Assembly (NCBI RefSeq): GCF_035582795.1
Contig: NC_134365.1
Span: 127,945,577 to 128,009,576 of the forward strand
DNA length: 64,000 bases
Direction of reading: 5' to 3'
Origin: Mycteria americana
Taxonomy: Eukaryota > Chordata > Aves > Ciconiiformes > Ciconiidae
The position numbers were made by a program, and so were the translations under genes. The notes beneath the pieces are model-generated. The model did not search any database. It had not been told where the DNA came from and was given only the letters and a program-made list of their open reading frames with translations. Shown in pieces: positions 42,701 to 50,058 of the stretch (positions are counted from its first letter, which is position 1; the number at the start of each line of letters is the position of its first letter).

Positions 42701-45700
42701 TGATCTGATGGAATGGAGACCAAAGCAATGCAAACAAATGGACTGAGTGCAGCTACTGCTTTTGTATTTCCAAGTAGGCTTCCCTTTAGCTCACCTTTGA
42801 GGCCAGGCTCAGTTACAGCACCTGCCAATTGCCAAGCCCTGGAGCCCACACTTAGCAATATTCAGGGAAAAAAAATAGAATTTCTGTTCATTTTTCTGTT
42901 AATTCCAATGAACAAAAGCCCTGGTAGTAGATAGGCCTATTATGGCTTCTAAAGATTTTGTTGTTATATTAGTTAAATCTGAAGGGAAAGACTTTTTCTG
43001 TAGAATTTTGTGAAACTGGAGGAAGGGAGCAGCTCTTAAGGGAATGGTACCACACATTATTACTGTCTGTTTGACATCACAGCACAATCTGCATGACTTT
43101 TCAAATCATGTTATGAGAATTTTTTCTTTAACTGAAGATATCTAAATGCTGTGTGTTTTCCTTCTGGGCACCTTAAAAGTGCTTTAAATACACATTATAC
43201 CACTGCCATTACTAAGAAGACTTTTTTCACAGTGAAAAGGATTATGTGTAACAGCAGAAACAGGGAGAATATATGAAGAAGTAGCCCATGCAGATGCCCT
43301 GCAGATTAATATTGCTGGAACTCATTTTATGCTGTCATATATCAGGGCAATGTGCTCCAGAGATTATGCAGACTGCCAGAGGCTCCACCGCTAAGCTAAG
43401 CACAAAGCACCACAAAGGTTCCCATCAATGTGCACCATCAGAGTCCGATCTCTGCACAGGCCCCCAAACTGCAGAAGGGCTGGACTTTTCTGTAGCATCA
43501 TGCAGATAAAGGAGTGGATTTCTTGTTTTCTAAGTTTAGAGTAATGTTGCCCATGTATTTTCTTAGAGTGTCTTTGAAAATTTATTCTTAAGTGAAATAC
43601 AATCTAAACTCTGTGTGTGACTTCAGTAATAAATATTTGCAGCAGTACCATTTAAAATAATAATGCACGTTTCCAAGCCATAAAGACTAACCTTCACAGC
43701 ATTACAATCATTAGTAAAATAAAGTTACATATTTTGCTGTAAGTGTTATCCTTTTGTCCCCACGCTTGCCTCCAACCTGAGGTAAACAACCTAGAAAGAG
43801 TTAGGAAGCATCCAAATGCCCCATTTTTTAATTTGAGGTGGGTGTTACAGTGCTAGCAAAATGATTTCCTGTACGTCTATATTCAACAGCTGCAGAATAG
43901 AATATACCTGACATTATAAGAAAGGCTGGGCATTCATGGGTCAGGTAGCTTCCACCATAGCATGAAAAACAGCCTACCAAGGCAAGCTACTGAAATCCAG
44001 CCTTGAATACCAAGGCTCTTAGTTGATATTCAAGGGATTGGCTCTAACTTCAACGTGTATATTCTGAAAGAAATTAGTCTCATAACTGTGACTTTTTTAT
44101 TGCTATTATTTTTCAGAATAGGAATTTGCTACTCTATCCAGCTTGGGGGAACAAAAAAATACTTGTCCTGTTTTAAAATCTATGCAATTGTTTGTTCCTT
44201 GGCCACTCTACTCTGCTTCGCTGCATTATTTCCAGAGCAGCTTTGATGCTGCTCCTCAAGTTTCTAATTGCAGCCTACAATTCCTTCCAGGGAGTTAGAG
44301 ATTGTCTAATCTCAACCTGCCAAGCAGGAACTTCTGTTCATGGGTCTTGTTTTACCATTTGGCACTATTGTGAAGTGGACTGAGAAATATCCACCACTAA
44401 TTTCTACACTGGTAGATAGTGAAGCACTAAAATTGGTTACCCAGAGAGAATTTGGAATTACTATCCTTGGAGATTTTCAAGACATGGCTAAGCAAAGACA
44501 TAGCTGACCTCATATGCTGTTGTCAGGCTACAAGCAGAAAGTTGGACTACAGGTCTCCTCCTGACCTTTATGTTCCCATGATGATTCTGTTTTATTGCTA
44601 TGACTTTCAAGAAATATGCTCCCTTCCTTGTTGTCCACATCCTCTGAAAGAGAGGCAGAAGCGGACAAATAAATTCCAGAAAAGGAGCATGAGACAACAT
44701 ACCAAAGTTAAAATGTAACAGGCAGAATTGCAAGGTCAAGCAGTTGGCTTATTCCTTTCTGAGCACGGATAGCAATTACTTTGGACTATTGGCACAGGCT
44801 GATAGATACTAGATTATCCTGCAGTATCAACCACAGTGTGCTTAACTTGTAATGCTCATAGACAGTGGTGATAACTTATGCCAACGTTATGATAGAATGT
44901 TAGCCCCCCCTAAAAATAACAAACAACATTATGTGGGGAGCTTAACAAATTGGATGACTTTATTGGAAAACCAGCTTTACTGCAGTTGTTTTCCAAACTT
45001 GCTTTTCTATCATCTCTGCTAACCAAAGAATGTTCCCACCGATCGCCAGCAGTGAAAATCCAAAATCCATTAAAAAAATTATCACCCAGGCTTCAGGACC
45101 ATTTTAAAACTGTAGCAAATAAATCACAGAACTTGGACAAAATTTGTTTTTCATCTGATGTAATGTAGAAAGGATAAATAAAAATTACTTATTACATATT
45201 AGGATTCCTGTGAATGTGAAATTCTCGTATATTGTTTTCTAGCACTACCCATTTGTTACATAACGCTGTTAATGCTATTCTTATTGACGCTGACATGAAA
45301 ACATAGGAAGATGTGGAATTAAGTTTCAAGACTTTAATTTTAACTTGATTCTGGAGATGTGACAAGCATGAGAAGCAGCTTACTGAAACACTGTCATACA
45401 GGTACTTTTCTGAAGGCACAGGGGACAGGCCTGTCTATGCAGCTGAAGAAAGAACCCAAAGCCACATCACAGAGCCAGGTCTACCTGGTTAACTTCGAAC
45501 ATCGTATCACATCATGCTTCTCCTGCATGCCTCCAGTGTATATAGAGATAAAAAAATATCAAAGTGGAGATTCACCTTGCAGCTTCAAGGAGAGAATTTC
45601 CCTCCCAGTACTGGCCATGATAATTGTCTAAATGCATAAGAATTTCCTGTACTTTATTCAGGTAGTTATTTATTGATTACAGTACCTGCAATGTACACTG

Positions 45701-46046
45701 ACCTCAAGAAGAGGTCATATTCCTTCTTGACTTTGCTGCTAAATCCCACAGAAAGAATTAACAGCATTTCACAAACATTAAAAGGGAAAATCCTCCAGTC
45801 TCCCAAAGACACTGAGCTTGCTGCCTCAGGAGGCAAAAGGGCACTTAAAATGTGAAAAAAAGCGCCTTTCTCTGAAACACTCATTCCTTCACAGGATTCA
45901 ACTGCTTTTGTCTCCAGGTTTCTGACTAAATGGCACTGAATGCCGGACAAAACTAAAGGATAAACTTACCAAAAATGCCGCAGCAGCTGCTTGCTGGTCC
46001 ATGTTAGTTTTGCAATACTGAAGCAGTTCCTCATGTTAAACAGCAT
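15683..46046 (-). CDS. OTC: Ornithine transcarbamylase, complete 10-exon coding region (spliced)
   Basis: The enzyme makes citrulline from carbamoyl phosphate and ornithine in the mitochondrial matrix, as a homotrimer (urea cycle and citrulline synthesis). Exons, in transcript order: 45970-46046, 41662-41800, 41002-41083, 33170-33257, 26759-26912, 19949-20071, 19245-19298, 18984-19133, 17774-17911, 15683-15742. They total 1065 nt, giving 354 residues, the same as human OTC, and every exon length equals the human one as I remember it. Visible motifs: STRTR at 90-94, R141, HPLQ at 168-171, DGNN at 196-199, D263 with SMG at 267-269, HCLP at 302-305 and R330. All introns are GT-AG and no frameshift or premature stop is seen. 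Residues 1-32 form a mitochondrial leader. The start is the first ATG of exon 1 and matches the MLFN start of mammalian OTC. A paralogue such as aspartate transcarbamylase is excluded by the HCLP and SMG motifs and by the exon structure. Confidence 0.98.
15743..17773 (-). other. OTC: OTC intron 9
   Basis: 2.0 kb, AT-rich, no recognised element. Confidence 0.9.
17774..17911 (-). CDS. OTC: OTC exon 9 (HCLP catalytic cysteine)
   Basis: 138 nt, residues 290-335. It contains [20 protein letters not shown] and ends [10 protein letters not shown]303 in HCLP binds ornithine; R330 contacts carbamoyl phosphate. Only a few residues differ from human. The acceptor is CTACAG and the donor GTAAAA. Confidence 0.98.
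17912..18983 (-). other. OTC: OTC intron 8
   Basis: 1.07 kb, AT-rich. A segment near 18041-18190 contains repeated phrases such as GACTTCA and AAGTCA of the kind found in old amniote repeats, but it is too decayed to classify. Confidence 0.85.
18984..19133 (-). CDS. OTC: OTC exon 8 (D263 and SMG loop)
   Basis: 150 nt, residues 240-289, [20 protein letters not shown] and onward. D263 and S267-M268-G269 (in [13 protein letters not shown]) form the mobile ornithine-binding loop that distinguishes OTC from aspartate transcarbamylase. The acceptor is CATTAG and the donor GTAAAA. Intron 7 before it is only 111 bp. Confidence 0.98.
19245..19298 (-). CDS. OTC: OTC exon 7
   Basis: 54 nt, 18 codons, phase 0 at both ends, residues 222-239: [18 protein letters not shown]. 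It is the most diverged internal exon relative to the mammalian GYEPDASVTKLAEQYAKE, which fits a surface helix. The acceptor is GGCAG and the donor GTAGGA. Confidence 0.96.
19299..19948 (-). other. OTC: OTC intron 6
   Basis: 650 bp, no recognised element. Confidence 0.9.
19949..20071 (-). CDS. OTC: OTC exon 6 (ornithine-domain DGNN)
   Basis: 123 nt, residues 181-221, from [19 protein letters not shown] to [10 protein letters not shown]196-G197-N198-N199 is the conserved motif that places N199 at the ornithine site. The acceptor is TGGCAG and the donor GTAAGA. Confidence 0.98.
21301..21356. repeat. Short tandem array with core GTTATTGCCA
   Basis: Four copies of GTTATTGCCA (21308, 21318, 21330, 21347) and a 17-nt perfect repeat GAACAAAGTTATTGCCA at 21301 and 21340. 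In OTC intron 5. Confidence 0.9.
23165..23300 (+). mobile_element. Possible second MIR-like SINE relic
   Basis: Phrases GACAGTGCAATCCAGTAAAT, GAGAAACTGGGCAGACTTGG and TGCTGGGCCAGTTATCTTTC fall in the order expected for the 5' and core regions of an amniote MIR-like SINE in sense orientation. Much more eroded than the copy at 3720. Confidence 0.35.
26759..26912 (-). CDS. OTC: OTC exon 5 (R141 and HPxQ)
   Basis: 154 nt, ending at residue 180. It opens with [18 protein letters not shown], so R141 falls in LARVYK. It contains [20 protein letters not shown], which gives H168-P169-L170-Q171, the second carbamoyl-phosphate site. The acceptor is CTTTAG and the donor GTAATA. Confidence 0.98.
26913..33169 (-). 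other. OTC: OTC intron 4
   Basis: 6.3 kb. A GC-rich stretch at about 30380-30920 stands out from AT-rich surroundings. A (GTTTT)4 microsatellite is at 29143-29163 and a 12-nt A run at 28650-28661. No gene recognised. Confidence 0.9.
29143..29163 (+). repeat. GTTTT pentanucleotide microsatellite
   Basis: Four perfect GTTTT units plus G in OTC intron 4. Confidence 0.9.
33170..33257 (-). CDS. OTC: OTC exon 4
   Basis: 88 nt, residues 100-129 with split codons at both ends. It reads [19 protein letters not shown] followed by [10 protein letters not shown], almost identical to mammalian OTC. The acceptor is CTGTAG; the donor GTTGGT is weaker than the others but keeps GT. Confidence 0.97.
37262..37316. 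repeat. 29-nt tandem duplication in OTC intron 3
   Basis: ACATTTTCCAGTATAATAG begins the first unit (37262); ACATTTTCCAATATAATAG begins the second (37291). The left parts differ at one base and the right parts are diverged. Confidence 0.8.
37679..39079 (+). mobile_element. CR1 LINE, 5'-truncated, antisense in OTC intron 3
   Basis: About 1.4 kb. It has the ORF2 reverse-transcriptase region ([39 protein letters not shown] at 38231 onward) and a 3' UTR ending GGTCCCTTCAACC...ATTCTGTGATTCTG, the CR1 terminal repeat. The frame is broken: a stop follows the GKSCLT region, and the RT resumes as an open stretch at 38048-38536. The YxDD-type motif FADD is present but no intact ORF2 remains. It is a dead copy. 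Confidence 0.95.
40320..40460. repeat. Possible old amniote interspersed repeat
   Basis: CCCATTGACTTCAGAAC, TATGTATGTGTTTCAGTG and TTTGCAGGACTGTATCCTAA resemble phrases I associate with an ancient amniote repeat (CCATTGACTTCAGTGGGAC, GTATGTGCTTAAGTG, TTTGCAGGATCGGGGCC). Family not named with confidence. Confidence 0.35.
41002..41083 (-). CDS. OTC: OTC exon 3 (carbamoyl-phosphate binding loop)
   Basis: 82 nt, residues 73-99 plus one base of codon 100. It reads [20 protein letters not shown] and then TRLSAETG across the junction. S90-T91-R92-T93 is the phosphate-binding STRT motif of all transcarbamylases. The acceptor is TTCCAG and the donor GTAGGT. Confidence 0.97.
41084..41661 (-). other. 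OTC: OTC intron 2
   Basis: 578 bp. No repeat or regulatory feature recognised. Confidence 0.9.
41662..41800 (-). CDS. OTC: OTC exon 2
   Basis: 139 nt, residues 26-72. It finishes the leader (W26, Y27, G28, P29, P30, A31, Q32) and begins the mature enzyme with the conserved [13 protein letters not shown] block. The acceptor is ATACAG and the donor GTAAAA. G28 and Q32 match the positions used for leader removal in human OTC. Confidence 0.97.
41801..45969 (-). other. OTC: OTC intron 1
   Basis: 4.2 kb, AT-rich. It contains a degraded CR1 3' end at about 44428-44589 and nothing else I can name. The short open frames here have no recognisable family. Confidence 0.9.
44428..44589 (+). mobile_element. 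Old CR1 3' end fragment in OTC intron 1
   Basis: It follows the CR1 tail in order: CCTTGGAGATTTTCAAGACA, then ACATAGCTGACCTCAT, then AGAAAGTTGGACTACAGGTC, ending ATGATGATTCTG. It is clearly more diverged than the intron 3 copy. Only the 3' UTR tail remains. Confidence 0.75.
45970..46046 (-). CDS. OTC: OTC exon 1 (start codon and mitochondrial leader)
   Basis: This exon encodes residues 1-25 plus two bases of codon 26, beginning MLFNMRNCF. The leader contains R6, K13, K19 and R23, and no acidic residue, as expected for an amphipathic matrix-targeting helix. The donor is a consensus GTAAGT. Most residues between 7 and 22 differ from the human leader, while MLFN, R6, R23 and F25 are kept. Confidence 0.93.
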
Positions 46047-46110
46047 CTTCTGTTTGCGCTAGACTTCTCTCAGTCCTGCAAATGAAGGTAACAGAAACGG
46101 AGGTATATGA
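46047..46110 (-). promoter_or_regulatory. OTC: OTC 5' untranslated leader and candidate core promoter
   Basis: On the minus strand a TATA-like CATATA (46104-46109) lies about 58 nt before the ATG. It would put a start site near 46075. The same place reads as a splice acceptor (TTACCTTCATTTGCAG with the AG at 46076-46077), so an upstream non-coding exon is an alternative. No CpG island is present here, which fits a tissue-restricted gene. Confidence 0.4.
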
Positions 46111-49100
46111 AACAGAGAGCGAGCTGTGCTGCTGTGCAAATGAGGGAAAACCAAGAACCAAAGTCTTTGCTTTGGTTGCCCCAGCCAGGGCTGGGCCTGG
46201 TGGGGGCTGACACTGAAGCTTTTCCTTGGTCAAACTCTACAGATAGAGATTTCTCACAGGGCCAATTGCACCACTCACAGTTTGTGCTCTTCTGTGTGGG
46301 CCCATCATATCACACTTGTGTCAACACCATTTCGTAGCAATTTTGTGTTTGTTAAATATTTGTACAGGAGCACGTGCTAGCAGAAAAAGGCAAAAGAAGA
46401 TTTGTCAGGGTGCAGCACGAGTGGGGCGGCTCCCTTGGGGATGGGACTCCGACCATGGGTGCTCCCCAGTCCTCGCATGGCCTGGGCAGGGACCAACAGC
46501 CCCGTGCTGGGCTGAAACGGGGGTCCTGGGCCCACAAGTGTTGGGCTGGGCAGGGCCATTAAGGGTTATTTGTGCCTTCAGGGCTCTGACAAGAACGGAG
46601 AAGGGCTACATTAAAAAATGTATATATTGCTGGAGTTTTTTTGGACCAAGTTTTCAATTGTGCTATGGTAGCCTTAAACAGCCCTCAGTGAGGCCCAGAA
46701 ACTTAAATATTGCGCCTTGCATTACCTCCTTACGTTAAATTGCTTGCTGTAGAATCTGATGTTGGTCAATTGCTAAATACTGAAGTGATTTCCTTTAAAT
46801 TTCTACCTTCAAATATAATTGTCAGATAAGATTTTATGCCACCTGCATTGTAGGCGGTTTTGAAATATGGCCATTACTTTCTCATGTCCTCCTCTGTATA
46901 AGGAGAAGCGTACTTGTGTAAATCAAGGTGATGGCATATCTATCAGAGATGGTGATATGTTGAAATTGCAATGTGAGGATGATGTAATTAAAATACATTG
47001 AAAAAAAAGAATGTTTGACTTCCCCAGAAAGACAGACTGCTGTAAAAGGCAGCTGATAGCTCTTGGTAGGATTTGTTCAGGACCCCTCGTGCCAAGCCAA
47101 CCCTGAGATACTTGGAAAATGCAGCAGTTGCCAGGGGAAATGTCAGGGAGAAGCAAAACCCAAGAGAAATCAATGGGAATGAAAGAGCCAGAAGAACTGC
47201 ACGTAGACAAGAAAGCTGGGCCATGGTTTCCCTCTTGGTTGCCCTTCTCTGGGAAATTACTCCCATGGGCTTCAAGCCCAGCCCCTGGGGACTGAGCGTG
47301 TGCCACCAGTGGTACCCCGGAGAAAAGACAGCAGGGAAAGGTGGTCAAGGTGCCAAGGCCCCCAGTCTCGTCCTGCAGTCCTGCAAGGAGGGGACGGTGC
47401 CAGTGCCCCTTTGTCAGGTCGCCCCTGGACAGGGACTGCCCAACCCCAGTTCCCACATGGACCAATTCCCTCGTAAGCTTCTGTGAGCGAGCAGCAGCAC
47501 CAGGCGGGGGGGAGAGTCGGACTGGTGTCAGCATTGCTGTTGGTGTGACGCACTTCTCTTACATTTGGGGTGACAGCAGCATGTCTCAGCATGGAGCCCC
47601 GAAGCTACCCCACGATCCTGCTAGCTGTCCCCAGGCTGCCAGGGCTCAATGTACTACCATGTGAAAAACTGACACTAATCTCAACACAACAAAATGCTTC
47701 AGTGTTGAAATCAGGATTGAATTGGTTTGGCATGTTTCTATGTTCCAGGGCTTGGTATTGGAAATGGAGCAATAGTAGTACATGGGTTGAGACACACTGG
47801 TGAAGAGAGAATAATGTAGTGTGAAAGGAAAGTAGATTAGGATAAAGGAATTATATTGATATAGTCATCTAATATAAGCATAAGGCCTCTCTCCTTGCTA
47901 AGCTGGCAGGAGACTGACCCTTGACACCTCCTTTCTTCAGGGGAAGCAGCAGTCAGGGTAGGGAAAGACAAGAAAAGCATTTATGCAGCAGTGGCTGTGG
48001 GGTGGTGCAGCAATAGTGCCCATGTTGCTTCTTTTCAACCCGAAAAAAACACCTTGGGAAGTCAATGTCCTTTCACAGCTCATCTGCTCCCTGGCCTCCT
48101 GGCCTGAGGAAGGGCCTGACCTTGGTGGCTCTCTTTTGCAGAGGGGGGCTTCAGCAGCTGGGGCACCTCAGAGGGGGAGCAGCTCCTCCCCTGCAGCTCT
48201 CTCCAACCTGCTGTGCCCCGCCATGCCCACAGCTGCATCTTCCAGTGGTACATGTCTGCTTGGACACCTGGGACAATGTGGTATAACTGGATACCTGGTG
48301 ACACGACTTCTGCTTCATCTGCATGCAGTGGTTGTCCAAAACCATAGCCAAACGCCCACTCTATAAGCCTTCCCAGTCCATCCCGCACTCTGTGGTGGCC
48401 AACGATGACTTCCAGGAGCTCAGCATCCAGCTACTCGCAGGCACTGCTGGTAACTCTCTCCTTCTCCCGTCGTTCCTTGTTCAAAGACCTCCTTACCAGG
48501 TCAGCCATCCTACTGGCAGAGATACATTTGTCCCACTTAGTGAGGTGGCTGCCGTCTCTCCCAACTAGATGCTGATCTTCAAATAGGATCTCCCAGTCAT
48601 AGAAACCAAAACCCTGCCTGTTGCTGACACCTTCTTCCCATCAATCTGTCTAATTGCTTCATAACCTTTTATATTCTTGGCACCCACAGTATGTGGAAAC
48701 TACAATCTCAGGCATCACTTTGTGGAACAATGTTTGTTCAGTTTTATTCTGAACAGCTTTTGCTGAATATCCCCCCTCACTCCAGACTCAGCAGAAGCAG
48801 TTAGGGCAGAAAGCATCAATGGGGTTCAAAGAGATGAAACCCCTGCCTCATGTAGGAGCAAAAATCACAAAAACTTTCTGGTCACTTTTGAAAATATGGC
48901 CACCCTTCTTTGTGTGTACTTATATGGATACCTCATCTTATACACCAACAACCGTATTGATTAAACTCTGCATAGAACAAGGCTTAAATTGGTTGTCCAG
49001 GCTGCTAGCTGCAGCCTCTATTGCAGTGCCTCATCCTGAAAGCCAGGACTGTTTTCTCTTGGCAAGGCATGACCTGGCATATCTGAAACACACAGGAATA

Positions 49101-49659
49101 GCAAGAAAATGGAAATCCATAAACGACCATAGATTTTTTTTTTTTTGGCGGGGGGGAGCTCCACTGGGAGTTTAGGACTGCACATTAAATATGGTTAAAA
49201 GGCTACAAGCCCCTGGACTTACTCCAGTGGGGTCTGCACAACTGCTGTCACCTAAATGTCCCCGGCTGGGTGGAAGATTGAACGTCTTCTCATTCACCCG
49301 ATTAGAAGTCTTCAGAGGGACATCCTGGTGAACCACAGAGACCATCAAAGAGAGGAAGCTTGTCTTTTAGCATAGCAGAATCCCAGTGGTGACAAAGTTT
49401 CCAAGTTAGGTTCTGTTCATCCATCTGAGGCAGGGCAGCCCCTCCAAGCACTCAGCAAAGCAAGCAGACGTATCAGGAGCCTGGCTGGGCTAAGCAGGGA
49501 GCTCAGGGCAGAGCCCCGGTGCGAGATGGCTGCTTCAGGAGCCGGAGGCAGGGGCAGAGGAGGGACACAGAAACGATGCCCAGGCACGTAGGGACGGCGT
49601 CAGGAAAGCAAAGCTCTGCTGGAGATGAGACTCGCAAGGGGCCTTCAAGGGAGGTGATT
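46111..49659. other. Intergenic region between OTC and RPGR
   Basis: 3.5 kb shared upstream region of the two divergent genes. Apart from the CR1 ORF1 fragment (48431-48685) and a 13-nt T run (49134-49146) nothing is classified. GC-rich parts (46370-46560, 47060-47660, 47980-48430) give long overlapping frames on both strands, the longest 203 codons (46923-47534, minus), with no recognised domain. Confidence 0.7.
48431..48685 (-). mobile_element. CR1 ORF1 fragment: C-terminal piece of esterase domain
   Basis: The minus strand reads QGFGFYDWEILFEDQHLVGR then DGSHLTKWDKCISASRMADL then VRRSLN, followed by a stop at 48431-48433. This matches the C-terminal SGNH-esterase region of the ORF1 protein of CR1-like LINEs, including the D-x-x-H pair (DGSH). 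The frame breaks just upstream (above about 48630), where only DNA-level similarity to the NRWLEEWCQQQ region remains. It is an old fragment. Confidence 0.7.
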
Positions 49660-49768
49660 CTTCCCTCCTTTCAGCACCCGTGAGCCCCCGTCTGGCGTGC
49701 CGTGGCCGCTTTGTGCTCCCCGTTCATGGGGAGGCACTGACAGACCGCCCGCAGCTCAGCGGAACTGT

Positions 49769-49784
49769 AAGATGGCGGGGCGGG
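49769..49784 (+). promoter_or_regulatory. YY1-like motif overlapping an Sp1 GC box
   Basis: AAGATGGCGG (YY1 core AAnATGGCG) overlaps GGGGCGGG. YY1 motifs of this type often sit just downstream of the start site in TATA-less promoters, which suggests initiation near 49760. Confidence 0.5.
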
Positions 49785-49835
49785 AACAGCAGGCCCCCGG
49801 TGCCCGCCCCGCGCCGCCGCCAGCCCCACCGCCGG

Positions 49836-49850
49836 CCGCCAGGGGGCGCT
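49836..49850 (+). promoter_or_regulatory. CTCF-like binding motif
   Basis: CCGCCAGGGGGCGCT fits the CTCF core consensus (CCnCnAGGGGGCGC) essentially perfectly. It lies about 170 bp before the RPGR start codon and between two divergent genes with different expression. Confidence 0.6.
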
Positions 49851-49955
49851 CCCCCCCCCCCGCCCGCCCGCCCCAGGCCGGGCCTCCTCCCGGCGGCGGG
49901 CTGGGAGGCGCCGTGCCGCTCTCTATGGCCGTTGCCCGTGGCAGGGCCTCTGTTT

Positions 49956-49963
49956 ACTTCCGG
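49956..49963 (+). promoter_or_regulatory. ETS-like motif
   Basis: ACTTCCGG, the consensus ETS/GABPA element, 56 nt before the RPGR ATG. Confidence 0.45.
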
Positions 49964-50018
49964 CAGCCCGGCGCCGCGGTGCATGGGGCGCGGGGGCGGC
50001 TGCCCGCCGCGAGCTGCC

Positions 50019-50058
50019 ATGGCCGAGCCCGCCGAGGAGGACGAGCTGCCGGTGCCCG
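50019..50058 (+). CDS. RPGR: RPGR exon 1 (coding part)
   Basis: 40 nt encoding [13 protein letters not shown] plus one base, then a consensus donor GTGAGT. Human exon 1 reads MREPEELMP, so this one is four codons longer and very acidic. It sits inside the CpG island. The ATG lies in a strong Kozak context (GCCATGG). Confidence 0.9.
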
